NCBI GenBank assembly: GCA_025403435.1
Contig: CM046343.1
Span: 24,521,126 to 24,585,125, forward strand
Source: Artocarpus heterophyllus
Lineage: Eukaryota > Streptophyta > Magnoliopsida > Rosales > Moraceae
Reading direction: 5' to 3'
Length of the DNA stretch: 64,000 nucleotides
In this document: positions 25,505-38,290 of the stretch, in pieces
How the letters are laid out: each line of letters starts with the position of its first letter
How positions within the stretch are numbered: the first letter of the stretch is position 1
Notes under the pieces: generated by a model
Database searches by the model: none
What the model was told of the DNA's origin: nothing
What the model saw: the letters and a program-made list of their open reading frames with translations, nothing else
Translations under genes and position numbers: made by a program

Positions 25505-26430
25505 AGGAATCGGCCTAAAATGGCCAAGGCGCCCACTATTGGGAGTCTCATGTATCCCATGGAGTGTACCACATTGGAGATAGCACATGTAGTGAGAGTT
25601 GTGAGTAGTATGAGCTAAACAACATTGGAAAGCAATGAAATGGATTCTCAAGTATTTGAGAGGTATTGTTGATAAGTCTTGTAATTCAAGAGTCATGTTA
25701 TGTAAATGCTGATATGGCTAGTGAAACTAATGACAAGAATGAGTACTATTGCATATGCGTATACGTAGAGTAATAAAACAATTAGTTGGTTTTCTAAACT
25801 GCAGAAGAAAGTTGTTCTTACCACTATCGAGGCAAAGTATGTTGCTATGATTGAAGCTAACACAAAGATGTTATGGTAGCAGTCCTTTGGAAGAAATGGG
25901 TCATAAGCACATAAAAATTGTGTTGCATTGTGACATACTAGTAAAAAAAAGTCTATTTATCATGGTATTAGTCCTTTGATTCGAACTTACGTTCCAAAAT
26001 AGGCTTTAATAAAGTAATCCTTTTTACCATGCTGGGATAAAGCACATAGGTCTTTTATCACTTCATAAGATCAACTTTCGAGGGTGAAGTCTTAGCAAAT
26101 GAGAAGTTGATGTATTAAGGAAGATTGTTTCAATTGAGAAGTTGAAGTTGTGCACAACTTTAATTAGACTCTTTATCGAGGAAAGGGAGTTGTTGCTACT
26201 AGAGGGAGAAGGCGTTGACAATAGATTAGTCTCCAAGTTGGAGATTATTAAGTTGTAGAGTTTAATTACTGTGACAATGATTATTGCCTTACACAAAGAC
26301 AACATGTAGATCAAATTAAAGCGTTTTTGAATATAAGATTTGTGTTCTTGTATTATAGATGAACCACTATAAACCTTATGTGTTTTTTGTTTTGCGTTTT
26401 TTTTAGTGATTTTATTGCTCTCCCTAGTAA
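25505..26430 (+). mobile_element. Decayed 3' end of a Ty1/copia retrotransposon (RNase H region plus LTR remnant)
   Basis: In shifting + strand frames the segment resembles the copia RNase H domain: GSLMYP near 25540, MKWILKYLRG-like text near 25640, KLQKKVVL, EAKYVAMIEANTKMLW near 25830-25880 and a conserved CD motif near 25930. It is followed by the family's C-terminal stretch and a typical TCTCCAAGTTGGAGATTATT end (26231-26250), which marks the junction with the 3' LTR. The LTR remnant contains GAACCACTATAAACC (26361-26375), characteristic of copia LTRs. Numerous frameshifts and stops make it inactive. The upstream gag, integrase and reverse transcriptase are absent, so only the 3' end was kept. 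Confidence 0.75.
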
Positions 26431-27218
26431 AAAATTAGGCATTATTAGAAATTGTTATACTATGTGGAAGGGTTATATGAACTCCCAAATTGGATAACTA
26501 TCCTTGCATATTTCGACAATAGTACTCATTCCATTACAATTTATTTTCTTAACGTTGCAAAAACTAGTGTCATCAAACATATTTTGTATAAACTAAAATT
26601 CTATCCTCTTGACACTAAATCAAACAACATTATACATGCTTCAAATTCCTTATTATAAACTCTGCATTTAATCTAAGAGTTCCATGTATCTCTCCTATCA
26701 TTTATCATCTCTCCACTTTGAAGAAAGAGAGAGAGGCCGTACAAAGATGATAACTGCCGCAGTTAAGACACATCTACGTAGTCTATATCCAAAAAGCATT
26801 CCTAGTCCATAGAGAGAAAAAATGGACTTGCACACAACTAAAGAGATTTCTGAGGTCCCTAAGTCCCATTAATGGCTTCAACTTCTTGAAGCAGCTTTGA
26901 TCTCAAGACAACTTTTGTGCCATGTACAAGAATGTTCGAATTTAAAGGAGTTTAACACGTCAATGTTGTTGGGGAAATCATATCCTCCCAATGAGGAAGC
27001 ATAAACGCACTATAAGATTAAATTTTGTCTTTACTTTTGCCTTCTACGTATAAACCAAAGATTAACAGAATTTATATTTACGCAACTTAAAAGGTGAGCA
27101 AAGGGCACATTCTCTAATTTTCTCTCTCATTAGCATACTACAACCAAATAAACTTTATAATATTTATTAAAACAAAATCTAAAAAATGACTCTAATCAAA
27201 AAAGATAAAAATTTAAGA
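26431..27218. other. Intergenic DNA, no gene seen
   Basis: AT-rich, with short open frames only. No domain, splice pattern or repeat structure was recognised. Confidence 0.4.
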
Positions 27219-27421
27219 AGTTCTTATGGTAAGATATGCATTTTTTAACCGTTGGATTTACTTTTCAACGGTTTGATTTGCTATAGTTCATATTCAAAAT
27301 TTTGCAATTTACGAAGCAAAGTTATTTCTAATCATAAATAAGACTGTTAGAAAGTTAATATAATAGTTAAAATACCATAAGTTATTAATAGGATCAAAAT
27401 ACTTATCCTATTATAAGTTTT
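27219..27421. mobile_element. Miniature TIR element, family 1, short copy
   Basis: The left arm TTCTTATGGTAAGATATGCA faces a right arm that reads, on the other strand, AACTTATAATAGGATAAGTA. About 200 bp in all, non-coding. The arms match those of the larger element at 27873-28360. The target duplication is unclear. Confidence 0.5.
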
Positions 27422-27872
27422 GCCAAATTTTATGCCATCATTTTTTTTCGCTTGTGTCAAGATTTATACCACGTTTTTGGGCCTATGGAATCTACATCAT
27501 TCTCAATAATTGGATCAACTTTTTTGTCCATTGGCCCATCTATTATTTTGGAGAGCTTAGAAAAGAAGAAAAATTAAGGGGAAAGAGGCAAATAGGTCAT
27601 ATGAGTAAGTTTAATTAATAAGCTAGGTTATTTAAATTTCAGAATTACATTAAAAATCGAAAATACCCTTACTTTAAAAGATCTCTTTCTCCTCCTCGCT
27701 CCTTCCATCCTCAACCTTTCCTTCTTGCTTTCTCTCCCCACAACTTGATGAACTCAATGCGAAGGCTGCTAGCACCATGACTGCCAATCACCCCGACTAC
27801 GTTTAAGCCAAAATTATTATGGTGAAATTGAGATTTAGAAAATTTTTTAAAATGGTTTAAAAATGGGGTGAA

Positions 27873-28360
27873 GCTTATGGCAGAATAGGTATTTTGGTCT
27901 TATCGGAGGTCCTGCAGTTTTAACCATCGAATTAACTTTTCAACAATTTGATAGAGTAAATTAGATACTATACTACTACTTTTCTTTTACTATTGTGTTC
28001 TACCACTTTGTTTTTCTTCCTTTGATTCATACCATATCTTTTTAAGTAAAAAGACCAAAATGCTTTTAGATAATACTTGTTTGCTTGCTTTAACCAAAAA
28101 TACTTGTGACTAATTATCTCTTTATACTCTTTGAACGTATTCAAATAATCTCCTAGAACTGATAAGATTGAAAAACAATACCACAAAAGTGGTATTTCTC
28201 AAATTGACCCTGTCCGATATGTACTGGAAATAGTTTTAAGTAGTGCGCTGTAATTTTTAACGTAGATAGTTGCATATCAAACCGTTCATTAGTAATTAAT
28301 CCAACAGTTAAAATAACAGAACCTATTGGTAGGGTCAAAATACTTGTCTTACCATAAGAG
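27873..28360. mobile_element. Miniature TIR element, family 1, long copy
   Basis: Left arm GCTTATGGCAGAATAGGTAT; right arm, read on the other strand, CTCTTATGGTAAGACAAGTA. Similarity between arms continues for about 90 bp (both pass through TTTTAAC(C/T)(A/G)T and a CAA(T/C)TTGAT/CGGTTTGAT motif). About 490 bp, no transposase. It lies 450 bp from a shorter relative. Confidence 0.6.
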
Positions 28361-31180
28361 TTTGTTAAAACTAATCATAATTACATAATATTGATTATAA
28401 TAATATCACATTTATACTATATAATTACAAAATAATTATTTTAATAATATTATTTTCAATCATATTAGAGTATTTACATAATACCTCTTTACCTTACATA
28501 ACATATGCCATTTTATTCTCTTTCTTCATATAATTATATGAAAACAACATAAACATGATAGAGAACAATCTTTCAACAAATTATTTTTCACTAAATGGAA
28601 TCCACACAAGTTTTGCAAACTACTGACTGCTATAGTAGGAGAATTGAAGATGGGGAATTATGTAATATATTGTAATGGTTAGAAATTGTACGCGCAAACA
28701 CATGAACCACCTTCTTTATAATAGCTAAAATTTAAGCACCAAAATGGTCTTTTCCCATAAGATAAAACAGGATGAAAAAGCATCAAATTGTCGTTGGCCG
28801 ACACGTTGTCGTATTGATTGGTTACTATCCATCTAAGTGAGCAGAATTGGCATACTTAGTTGTCGGTCCATGGGCTGCCACTCACGTGTGTTTGCCGGAT
28901 CCACTTGCAAACGGTTTGCCATCTGACACACAAACAAACACACATACACAAACACACACCGCATTCTACTATTAATCCCCCCTCCTTTTTTTTTTTTTGG
29001 TGAGCTTGACTACTAATCCCCTTTGAAATTAGGGTTTTGTGGTTATAAACCTCACCAGTAATACACGTTTTTAAATCATTAGATCTGGTCAAATAATTTT
29101 GGTCTACAAATGCTGAGAAATAAATACCTATTTATAAATCCTTTTTTTGATACCTATCAAAAAATTTCCTTTAATATATTTGGAATTTTGAACATGAAGA
29201 AAAGTTCAGGTCGATACTTTATTTTTGCACTTTTTTAGCTAGCACTTTCTTGTTTAGAAAATCCTTTTTCTTTTATTAAAATCAAAATTCTATCAAGGTA
29301 TTCTATTTTTTAGGGAATGTCATACGAAGACCTAAATTTATTTTTTTGGACATACAGTATGCCTTTTATATTTGTTTCCTTTTTTTCTGAAAACATCTTT
29401 TCAATAAAGAACATAATTTTTTAAATGAAAAAAATAAAATCTAAAAATTAGAAATAGCCAAAATATTTTTTTATTTTTTATATTTTTTCAAAAAATATTT
29501 TTTCTTTTTCTAGGAATTTATTACATTTATTTTATTTTTAGAATAAAAGGGTAGAAAGAACTTTTAGTGTTCAAAAAAAAGAATCCAAGCACTCAGGTGA
29601 TATCTTCTTAAATTACACCCTAATATGATTTCTGATAAATTGCCAAACTATAGGATACCAAAATGATAGAGTGTTAATTAATTTTCTCCTCGTTTTAGGT
29701 CTCTCGTTATTTTGTAAGAAATACTTTTTGTTCTAAATAATAAACTTATTTTCTGAAAACTACTTTTGCTTAGGGATTTTTTGAAAACTATTGAGCTATA
29801 CAAGCATAGTCACTATTAGTATTGTCATATATTCTGGCCAAAATCAATGATAATCACTAAACCTGCCAGCTGATGCTTATATCTCAATTCCGCCAAGGAC
29901 ATCAAGGCATTTACTAGAGGATAAAGTGGGATGGAGACTGATCATAAAAGTAGAAAAGCAATTGAATAATCTGGGATTCTTATAAGGACCATGTTAGATA
30001 TTCAGTCTCAACTTCTCTCCAATACAATTAGGCCCATGTGTGGTGTTTGCATCACCAGGTATATCAATTCCTCACCAATATGCATACACGAGAACCACAA
30101 AATTAATTAAAAGTATCCCTTATCTTTTATTTAATTCATAAATTGCGCCACTGGAAAAGGACAATTCTCTGTCATGCTCACATAATCCCTTGACCTTACT
30201 TGAGGTTACGCCTGCAGACTACCACATCTTTTATTATTTTTTTCTTTGAAGGAGCCATATCCAAAGGTCAAAATTATGGTAGATCCAACTTTGTCCCTAC
30301 TTGGAAGCCTGGTTAGAACCAATTAGTTAGAACTAAAAAAATAAATTTGAATCATAATTTATAGTTGAAACTTATATTTGGTAAATTTGTTAAAATGTTG
30401 GTTTTAGTTGGTTTGAAAAAAAAAAAAAGAAGTTCAAAAAAAGGGCTAGAGCTAAAAATTAAAATTAGAACTGACAACGGTCCAAACAATAGTTTTTGGG
30501 TAGAATTGGAAAAAAAAATAGATAGAACCATGATTACCAAACATGGGCTTTATTATATTTTTTTATTGTACTTTACAAGTAAATTATCAGGTATTAGATG
30601 ATGAAAAAATTGATTCACGAAGGTAAAATTTGAGTTATTTTTTTCGCATAAATCTCAACAATAAAAAGTTTCACTAGTTTCTAATAATATAAACCATCAT
30701 TTAACACTTGAAAAGGCATTGTATGGTACTATTATAATCAAATCTGACTGGTCGTATTGAAGGGCGACTGATGTCAAATATCTATAAAATTCCCACCCGA
30801 ACACTCATGATTGACTCATATACCTCCAACAACACAAGCCTAATATTGACAACATCACCAGTATCATCAAGAAGTGGACATTGCATAGTGTGCATGAAAC
30901 TCAATTACACACACATACATACATATATGAAAGAAAAAAGAAAGACAACTGATCAAATGCCACTCACCTAATTTGTATACACTTATATATTCTATATATG
31001 TACTCAAATTCCCTTTTTGTTTGCCACATAAAAGATTTTGGGCGCCAATTTTTTTTCTCTTTAATTAATAATATTATTTGGAGTTGTATAAATTTATCAT
31101 GAGTTTGATAGTACTTCGTGGTGGGGTTGCAATAAGAGAAAAGGGCATTTGTAATGAAGTGGGGAAACATTAATAGAAAA
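28361..31180. other. AT-rich intergenic DNA, no gene seen
   Basis: No coding exon with splice support. 28800-29100 holds a short CA-rich tract (28920-28960) and 29100-29700 is poly-A/T-rich repeat-like DNA. 29800-30300 looks more unique but is not coding. Confidence 0.4.
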
Positions 31181-31663
31181 GGGTAGCACCTTGAATTCCG
31201 GGAAGCAATATAAGGACGAGCTATATATGCACAAATATTACTGCCTTCAATTGATTGGAATATATATATATCTATATCTATATCTATATTTATATATAAT
31301 AAAGAAAGGTATGGTTGGTATCAGAAATTCAGTGGTATATATATGTACACATATATGGCCCCCCAATAGACCCGTCTTGCCCATAAGATGTTGTGAAAAC
31401 ACAAAAAGCTGTTTTCAGTATTCAGAATTCTGATCATTACAGACTGATCATTCATATATATATATATATATTATATGTGTATTTATATATCAGAATTCTG
31501 ACCCTCCCTCCTCTCTCTATAGCTCAGCGAGGCGTCAATTATAAAGCAGCAATAGATTGCTCTATGATTTCTCTTCTCTCGCCTCGGCTCTTGTGCCTCA
31601 TTTCATGTCTCTTTCTCTCTCTCAATAGCCTCTCAAGTGTGTCCTCTTTTGCTTTTGAACTCT
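31181..31663 (+). other. Pyrimidine-rich, promoter-like island with TA/TATC microsatellites
   Basis: TATC/TA repeats (31258-31297 and 31454-31472) are followed by CT-rich sequence (31500-31720) with a TATAG word, the texture of a plant core promoter or leader. Two direct copies of CAGAATTCTGA (31423 and 31490) flank the second TA tract. A 33-codon frame starts at 31564 (separate entry). No larger gene follows. Confidence 0.35.
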
Positions 31664-31665
31664 AA
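31564..31665 (+). CDS. Possible 33-aa hydrophobic, signal-peptide-like ORF
   Basis: Starts at ATG 31564 and encodes MISLLSPRLLCLISCLFLSL followed by NSLSSVSSFAFEL and a stop. It has a basic residue, a hydrophobic core and a small-residue region, like a secretory signal, but almost nothing after the predicted cleavage zone. The underlying DNA is CT-rich, which by itself produces Leu/Ser/Phe runs, so this may be chance. No splice donor was found that would extend it. Confidence 0.15.
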   Translation: MISLLSPRLLCLISCLFLSLNSLSSVSSFAFEL

Positions 31666-31672
31666 ACAAACA

Positions 31673-32499
31673 TAACATCTTTTGTTTTGACCCCCCTCTC
31701 TCACTCTCTGTATCACATTTCTCCTATTTGTGCCACTGGATCATGTTAAAGAATATCCTATGGCTGATGAGTGGTACTTACCATTCATACGTGGTAATAT
31801 TTTTGTTACACAAGTTAGCTCTTTTAGAAATAAAAAAAAAGTAATTCCATGTATCGTTATAAGTGATTTTTAGTGGATTACAAACTCAAGTGCTAATTAA
31901 TGGAACAGTTAAATAAATCATGCACTTTTGATTACACTTAGTCGTGTTACCATGTCTTGTTTGATTCAACTTCATATAGCAATTTATGATCAATTATATA
32001 TCATAAAGATATTTATCAAAAAATATATCATAAAGATATTCTAAGAGAGAAGATTTTTTGGTCTTAATATTTTTACACATATAAACCATTTAGTTACTCC
32101 ATTTCCCCAAGCATTAATCTTAAGAATTATTATTTGCAATTTAGTGGAAAAAAACATCCCTTCAATTACGAGTTTTTTTATTCCTCCCGAAAGAGTTATC
32201 AAGCCTTTATTCTGAAAAGAGAACTGGTCCAGACAAAAAAAGAAAAATCCTTTTCTTCTTCTCGTTTCTGTATTTTCTTTTTCTGATCAATAAAAGAGTC
32301 TTTTCCTTTTTTACTTCACAACAATACGCATTAATGCTTATTTATTTTGCTTTTTTTAAGTGAACTGATTATTTTCCTTTTTTTTTTTTTGGAGGATGTT
32401 CTTAATTTTTTTTTAAAAAAAAGAAAAGTGATTTTATTATACTTAATTCCAATCTGAGATCAGGGGACAATTATCACACTAAACTATAATAAGTATGTT

Positions 32500-32530
<31 letters not shown>

Positions 32531-35500
32531 AGAAAGGAAAAGAAAATCCACTGCGTTAAGGAAAAAGAATAACAGCCGTTGGCTCCCGCGAGAATTACGC
32601 CTTGTGTTGCGCTCTGTTGTAGGCTTAATGCTTCCCTGTTTTGTTTTTGTCAGTTTCTTCAACTTCTATTTTTCTGTCTTCTTGTAATTTGTCATCTGCA
32701 TACTATACACACTTGAATAATACATATAACTATACACACTTACACAAGCATATTGAATATCCAAAAACTAATTTCGATGTCATTTTTCAAAATTTAGTCG
32801 TAAAGGCACTCTTATCCATGCTACATAGTATTATACGCAAATAAATTACCACAAAGTATAGAGGTTACTCTAGTACTTTTATGTTCTAAAATATGATATG
32901 ACATGACATACATTATGGTTTTTGAGGAGATGGGAAGATTGGATCTTTAGTTTTCTAAAATTGATTCTTTAGGCCTTGATCCGACTATGTTTCACTTAGG
33001 TTTTTTAAGATGGGTTAGGGCATCTTGATCTATCTATCTAGTATCTTTGAAACTTAAAAATAACTAGAGAAATTGTAGTGAAAATAATTGTTTTTTTTAA
33101 TTTAATTAAATAACCAAAAAAATTATATACTTTCATTGAAATTAGCCCCATTTCTTTTATGGTTTAGGATTTAGTTATGATTTTTTTTTTGTAAAAAACT
33201 TTTAAAATTTTAAAACTAACCCTGTTTCATTTTTCTTTCATTCTTCCCTCCTCAAGGTCAAGTCGCCGACTGCTACGTAGACATTGTTATGGCATCTTGT
33301 CTTTGCAACCATCGCTCATCATCACAAGGTGCTTCGCAAGTCTTGCTATGGTAAGGAGGTATTACGAGTATAATTCATCGTCAAAATGAGCTTGAAATTG
33401 CAGTCGGATGCCGAAAACAGTTAAGCTTTTTAGTCGTGCTAACTAGTGGAGCGAAATTGAGTTTTTAATTAGGTACTAGGGTTTTTTATTTGAGTCTAGG
33501 TTTTCCAAATTCGTGTTTAATCTCCTCTATAGGTCAAATATAATTGTTACTTTTTAAGTAAATACTTTATGTTTTTTTAAGTGTCTGGTAAATCAATTGG
33601 TGAATACAATATTTCTTAAGTAAATAGTTCCTAAATAAATTCATATAAATCTGTTATGCACTCCCAAAATGCAAAAATTAATTTTTACATCGATTAATGA
33701 CAAATCTAACATTTTTAAATTTATTGGTAAACCTATTATTCACCTTTAAGTTTAATATTTATTATTGAGAAATCAATTAGTTTATTGTTGATAAATTTAC
33801 TAGTTGCTAAGCAATTTTATCTTTACTGTGTAAATGAATTGGATTAATGTATGTGTCAATTGAAAATACTGGGTATACAAATAGACTAACTAGGAGTAGG
33901 TAGAATAATTTTCTTCTTAAATGAATATACTTAATGTAATGCATTATTAGGTCCATGAATCCAAGAAATACTAAGAATTCTTGATCTCTCTTAATTTGAA
34001 AATCTAGAATTTGAATTGATGTTCTTTCAGCAAGATTAAACCCTCTTAAATGGCATTGATTTACCCTAAAATTCAAAAAGAAAAAAGATAGAAACATACG
34101 GTAGATTATAATCTAGCTTGATTTTACATCTTTGTACTTTTGAATCAATGAAATAAGGGTGACAAAAAAATAGGCCTTATTATTTTGAAATTTTATTAAC
34201 ATTCTTTTTATACTTTTGAGACTCTAAGAGTTGTCTCAAGCTTTCGAATATTGGAAACAAACTCTAGTGCTTACTCCTAGTATTATATTGAAAAGCCAAA
34301 ATAAATGATTTTAGCCCATCCACTTACTTCTATTATGTTAATATTTACCTTTTATAATAATTAAATATATAAATCGTTTACTTAATAAATGTATGATTTA
34401 TCAATATTTACTAGTATTTACTGACTAAATAGATGATCTATTGATATTTACTGCGTAAATGTATTGATAATTAAATCCAGTTTTTTATATTGAGGAAATC
34501 CAATATGTATTAAATATTTCTTCTTCAAGGCATAAAAAATTATTTATTCACTTATTTTGTTAATTTATCAATACATAGACAAATTATCTATTCATTTTGT
34601 TAGTGATAAATATAAGAATTAATGTAAATAAATCGTGAATTCAAACAAGCTAAGAGCATAGCGGACGATGCGAATAAGCAAGCAATCAGCTGAACAAGAC
34701 TAATGCTTCTATCAAGTGTGAAGCAAATTGGTAGGCATTAGATTTTTTTTTTCTTGATTTTTTTCTCATAATTGTTACATTTACTTAGCAATTAGATTAG
34801 TTAATTTATTAAATCCAAGGCTTAATAAATTGTGAACTAAAAACACGTACCTGATATATTTTCTTCATGTTGTCTTTGTTGTGAAGGACGATGCCTACTT
34901 AGAGATGCTCGCAACACGGATCTTGTGAGAGTATTAAGTCCCCCATTGTCGCAAATGATGTGGACAATAGGTATACATTTAAAACAACTATTTTTTGCCC
35001 CAAAATTTTGAATTTTTTGAATTCTCCTTCACCAAAAAAGCTATATTAATATTTATTGTTCCGCTAATATTACATCAAAAGAAGACATTCTTTGGGCGGG
35101 TAAGGATTCTTAGGAAAAGGTTTACTAAACTTTTATTAAGCTCTGACAAAAATTGTCAGTCAGGAAAAATAAACTTCAAAAAAAAAAAAAATCCTCTTGC
35201 AATATTTCTCATGTTTGTCTTGAAGAGAGCTTTTTCTTTTTCTTTTTTTTTTTGGGTATTTTTAAATGCTACAATACCCCACCAGTTTTGGATTAACATT
35301 TTTTTAAAGAGCCAAAGTCAAAATCATCATAAGTCTTTTAAAACATCCCTACAAAATCAACTTTAATTGGAGCCAACTTCTTAAAGACCATAAACCTAAC
35401 ATGGACATAAGTGAATCCATGTTGTATAATTGATTATATATGCCAACCTAGGCACAAAAATACCGAGCTAACATATGTTACGTTTAAGAAATAACAACGT

Positions 35501-35570
35501 CGTTGAACAAATTATGCATTTACTTGAAACGAAAAAAAAAAAGGGAAAAAATAAAGCCCAATCCAAATGA
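31673..35570. other. AT-rich intergenic DNA, no gene seen
   Basis: Mostly AT-rich repeats of the 'taaatag/atttat' texture (33500-34650). A short GC-richer spot at 32570-32640 and another at 33245-33460 look like remnants of unique sequence. A (TA)n tract sits at 32500-32523. No splice-supported exon. Confidence 0.4.
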
Positions 35571-35572
35571 GT

Positions 35573-36057
35573 GGGTTAATTACATGATTATGCCTTTTAG
35601 TTATAATTATTTTTCAATTTGTCGTTTTATTTTTAAAAAACTACAAAGGTATTCTTTGAATTTTAAAAAATTAATTTCAATTTCATCCTTATGAATGGAA
35701 AAGATTAGGAAAACACATAACTACCCTTAACTAGTTATGACAAATATTTTATAGATCTAAAAATATAAAAAATCTTAAAATAAAACATCTTATTTTAGAA
35801 AAAAGAACTAAGTTTCATTGCTTTTTTAAATGTAAAAATATTTTGAAAAAATTCTCATGAGAAAAATATATTTTAAAAATAAATTCAGTCTAATTAAAAG
35901 TATTTTTATCTTATTTCCATTTTTTTTGCCAAAAAAATTTGCGAGAGATGGAATTGAAATAAGTTTTTTGAATTCAAAAGATACCTTGTAGTTTCTAAAA
36001 ATAAAGGGATAAATTGAGAAATAATTAAAGTAGGAGGTATAGTTTTATAATTAACCC
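35573..36057. mobile_element. Miniature element with long TIRs, Mutator-like
   Basis: The ends are GGGTTAATTACATGATTATG and, on the other strand, GGGTTAATTATAAAACTATA. The arms stay alignable for roughly 115 bp, sharing for example TTTTTA(A/G)AAACTACAA and TTATTTCAATTCCATC-like segments. About 485 bp, no transposase. Long TIRs point to a MULE-type MITE. No exact 9-bp duplication was seen. Confidence 0.65.
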
Positions 36058-38290
36058 ATTATTCATTTAAGTACATGTCCTTTGTGAACGTAGTTACTTG
36101 AAATGCAAGCATTCAAAAGAGGCTAAACCTTTGTCTGCAAAGCCACACAAAGGAGCATATTTCTGACTTCATGGAAATATATAGGCCCACGTTTATTGGA
36201 TTCTCATTTCATATAAGCCTTCTACCCTGTGGTGTCTCACTTTTTCAGAACTAAGCAGTTTCACTGTACTATATTAATTCTTTCTTTTTTTCTTTTCAGA
36301 AAGCTAAAAAAAAATTGAAGGGAATTTTTTGGCGTCCAAATATTATCTTGTCAATAAATTGAAAAAAAAAGAAGAAAACTTTTGTTAAACAAACAAAATG
36401 ACTATAAAAAAAACCTTGGAGTCCAAAACTTGATAATTTACCTTACATGGACATGATATAGGGAAAAACGAAATAGCAGTAAATATAAAAGAAATTTCAT
36501 GGGAATTACATATTATTATAGCTTCTCATTTTCTTTGAAGTTGACGGATCATAATAATGTAGTTTGATAAAATCTTTTAAAACTTTAGGAAAAGTTAAAG
36601 AATTAGGAATATAAAGGGGATAATGAGTATTAGTGGGGGCAAAATTACCAAATACAAATATAAAGAAACACAAACGTATAAAACAATTTAGAAAATAAAA
36701 ATATTTTGGTGGGACAGTTTTCCCACTAGACCTTATGTAGGTTGTTTCTTGTAACCACTCAATAACAAGACAATGACTAAGTTTTTCTCAAATAAGTAAG
36801 CTAATAATAATTCAGAAAAAAAGGTAAGCTAATAATAACTAAAGTACCAACAAGGCCTAGGACTATAATGTTATATGGAATGGTCAAATCACCTCCTGTT
36901 ATGTAGTTCAGAAGGAAAGGGCAAAAAAAAAAAAAAGCACCATAAAGAGGGTAGATTGCACTTCACCGTAAGCTGAATTTTGATTGATGTTAATTATTAT
37001 ATGAAAAGTATACCCTATATAGCTTTTAGCTTTTGCCATATATTATGACAATGATAGACCAGAACCATTTATAAGACACCCCTAACTCATGTGTTGTGAC
37101 AAAATATTTATGCCTAGGTCCATCTATTACCAAGCTCGTTATTGTGGTCTTGACTGATAATCTCTTTCTTTTTTTTTCTTTCTTTTTTTTTTTTCTCGTT
37201 GGTATACTCATGCTTACTATTCATGTCAGATGTATATGTCTATCTCTATTATGTGTGTGTGTGTATATATATATGGTAGAACATTGTTTAATAGTATGTT
37301 ATAGGGTATTTAGGAGAGCTTTATACTATAGCAGTTTTTTACTTTTAACTATAATTAATAAGAGTTTTATAGTGTTTGTTGGTTGGAACTAACTGCTAAA
37401 CACAAACCTAGTCATTTTTAGTTTTACTAATATAAATTGGCTGCTTCTGCTAATTTTATGTTATTTGAGTGTGTGTATACATAGTCCATTTAATTACCTT
37501 TGAGTAATGAAAGAAGTGTCTGCAGTATCAGTGTAAATGTTTTGATTATGAAATTATGATAAAATCTAAAGCAGTTAATGCAAATTTTATATTCTTAAAT
37601 TCTTTTTTCTTGTATAAAAATTGAATCTTTGACTTACCTATATACGGTGTTTGCAATTAATCCTAAAATGGTTAAATCCGTCCATATTTATTGTAAATTC
37701 TTTTATTGTTTTTGATAAGATTAAAAAAAAAAAAACGAGAGATTTTTTTTGTCAGGTGCAAAAGAAGCATAATTTACTATTTCATCGATAAATATTGATT
37801 TCTATATTGGATAAATTTAACACGAAGAAAATGGTGGTTTTTCTTAAAAGGGAGTTGTATTAAGAGCTTAAGTTCCCCTCAATGATAGGTGGGCAAAAAA
37901 AAGGATTTTCAAGTTGATTTTAAAATTTAAACCTTATATCAATTCCTACTAAATAATGAAGCAAAAGACATATTCCACATTGTACCTTTACCTACTAATT
38001 ATCCCCTCAACCAATTCACTCTTTTCAATTTGCCCTCTTTTTAGATGAAAAGGCAAAACCAAAAATTACCCAACAAAATAAAAAAATAAAGTAAAAGGTC
38101 GTCCTTACTTGTTAAACTATTACTTGAAAGAAGAGAAAACGAAACCCCAACTAAGGGGGGAGGGTGTGTGCGGCAAAACACAAGTACAATAAGCAAACTT
38201 TGGCAGAAAACCAAAAAAAATGTATACATGCAAACAAATCAAAAACATCAAAAGGCTTTTATTTGTTGCACAAAAATTGCATGCATCAAA
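36058..38290. other. AT-rich intergenic DNA, no gene seen
   Basis: 36100-36290 is more unique-looking; the remainder is AT-rich with poly-A/T runs and a short (GT)(TA) repeat near 37251. No coding exon. Confidence 0.4.

Noticed and set aside
35503..35694. 63-codon + strand frame with basic N-terminus
   Set aside because: It runs across the left arm of a TIR element and is AT-rich; chance frame.
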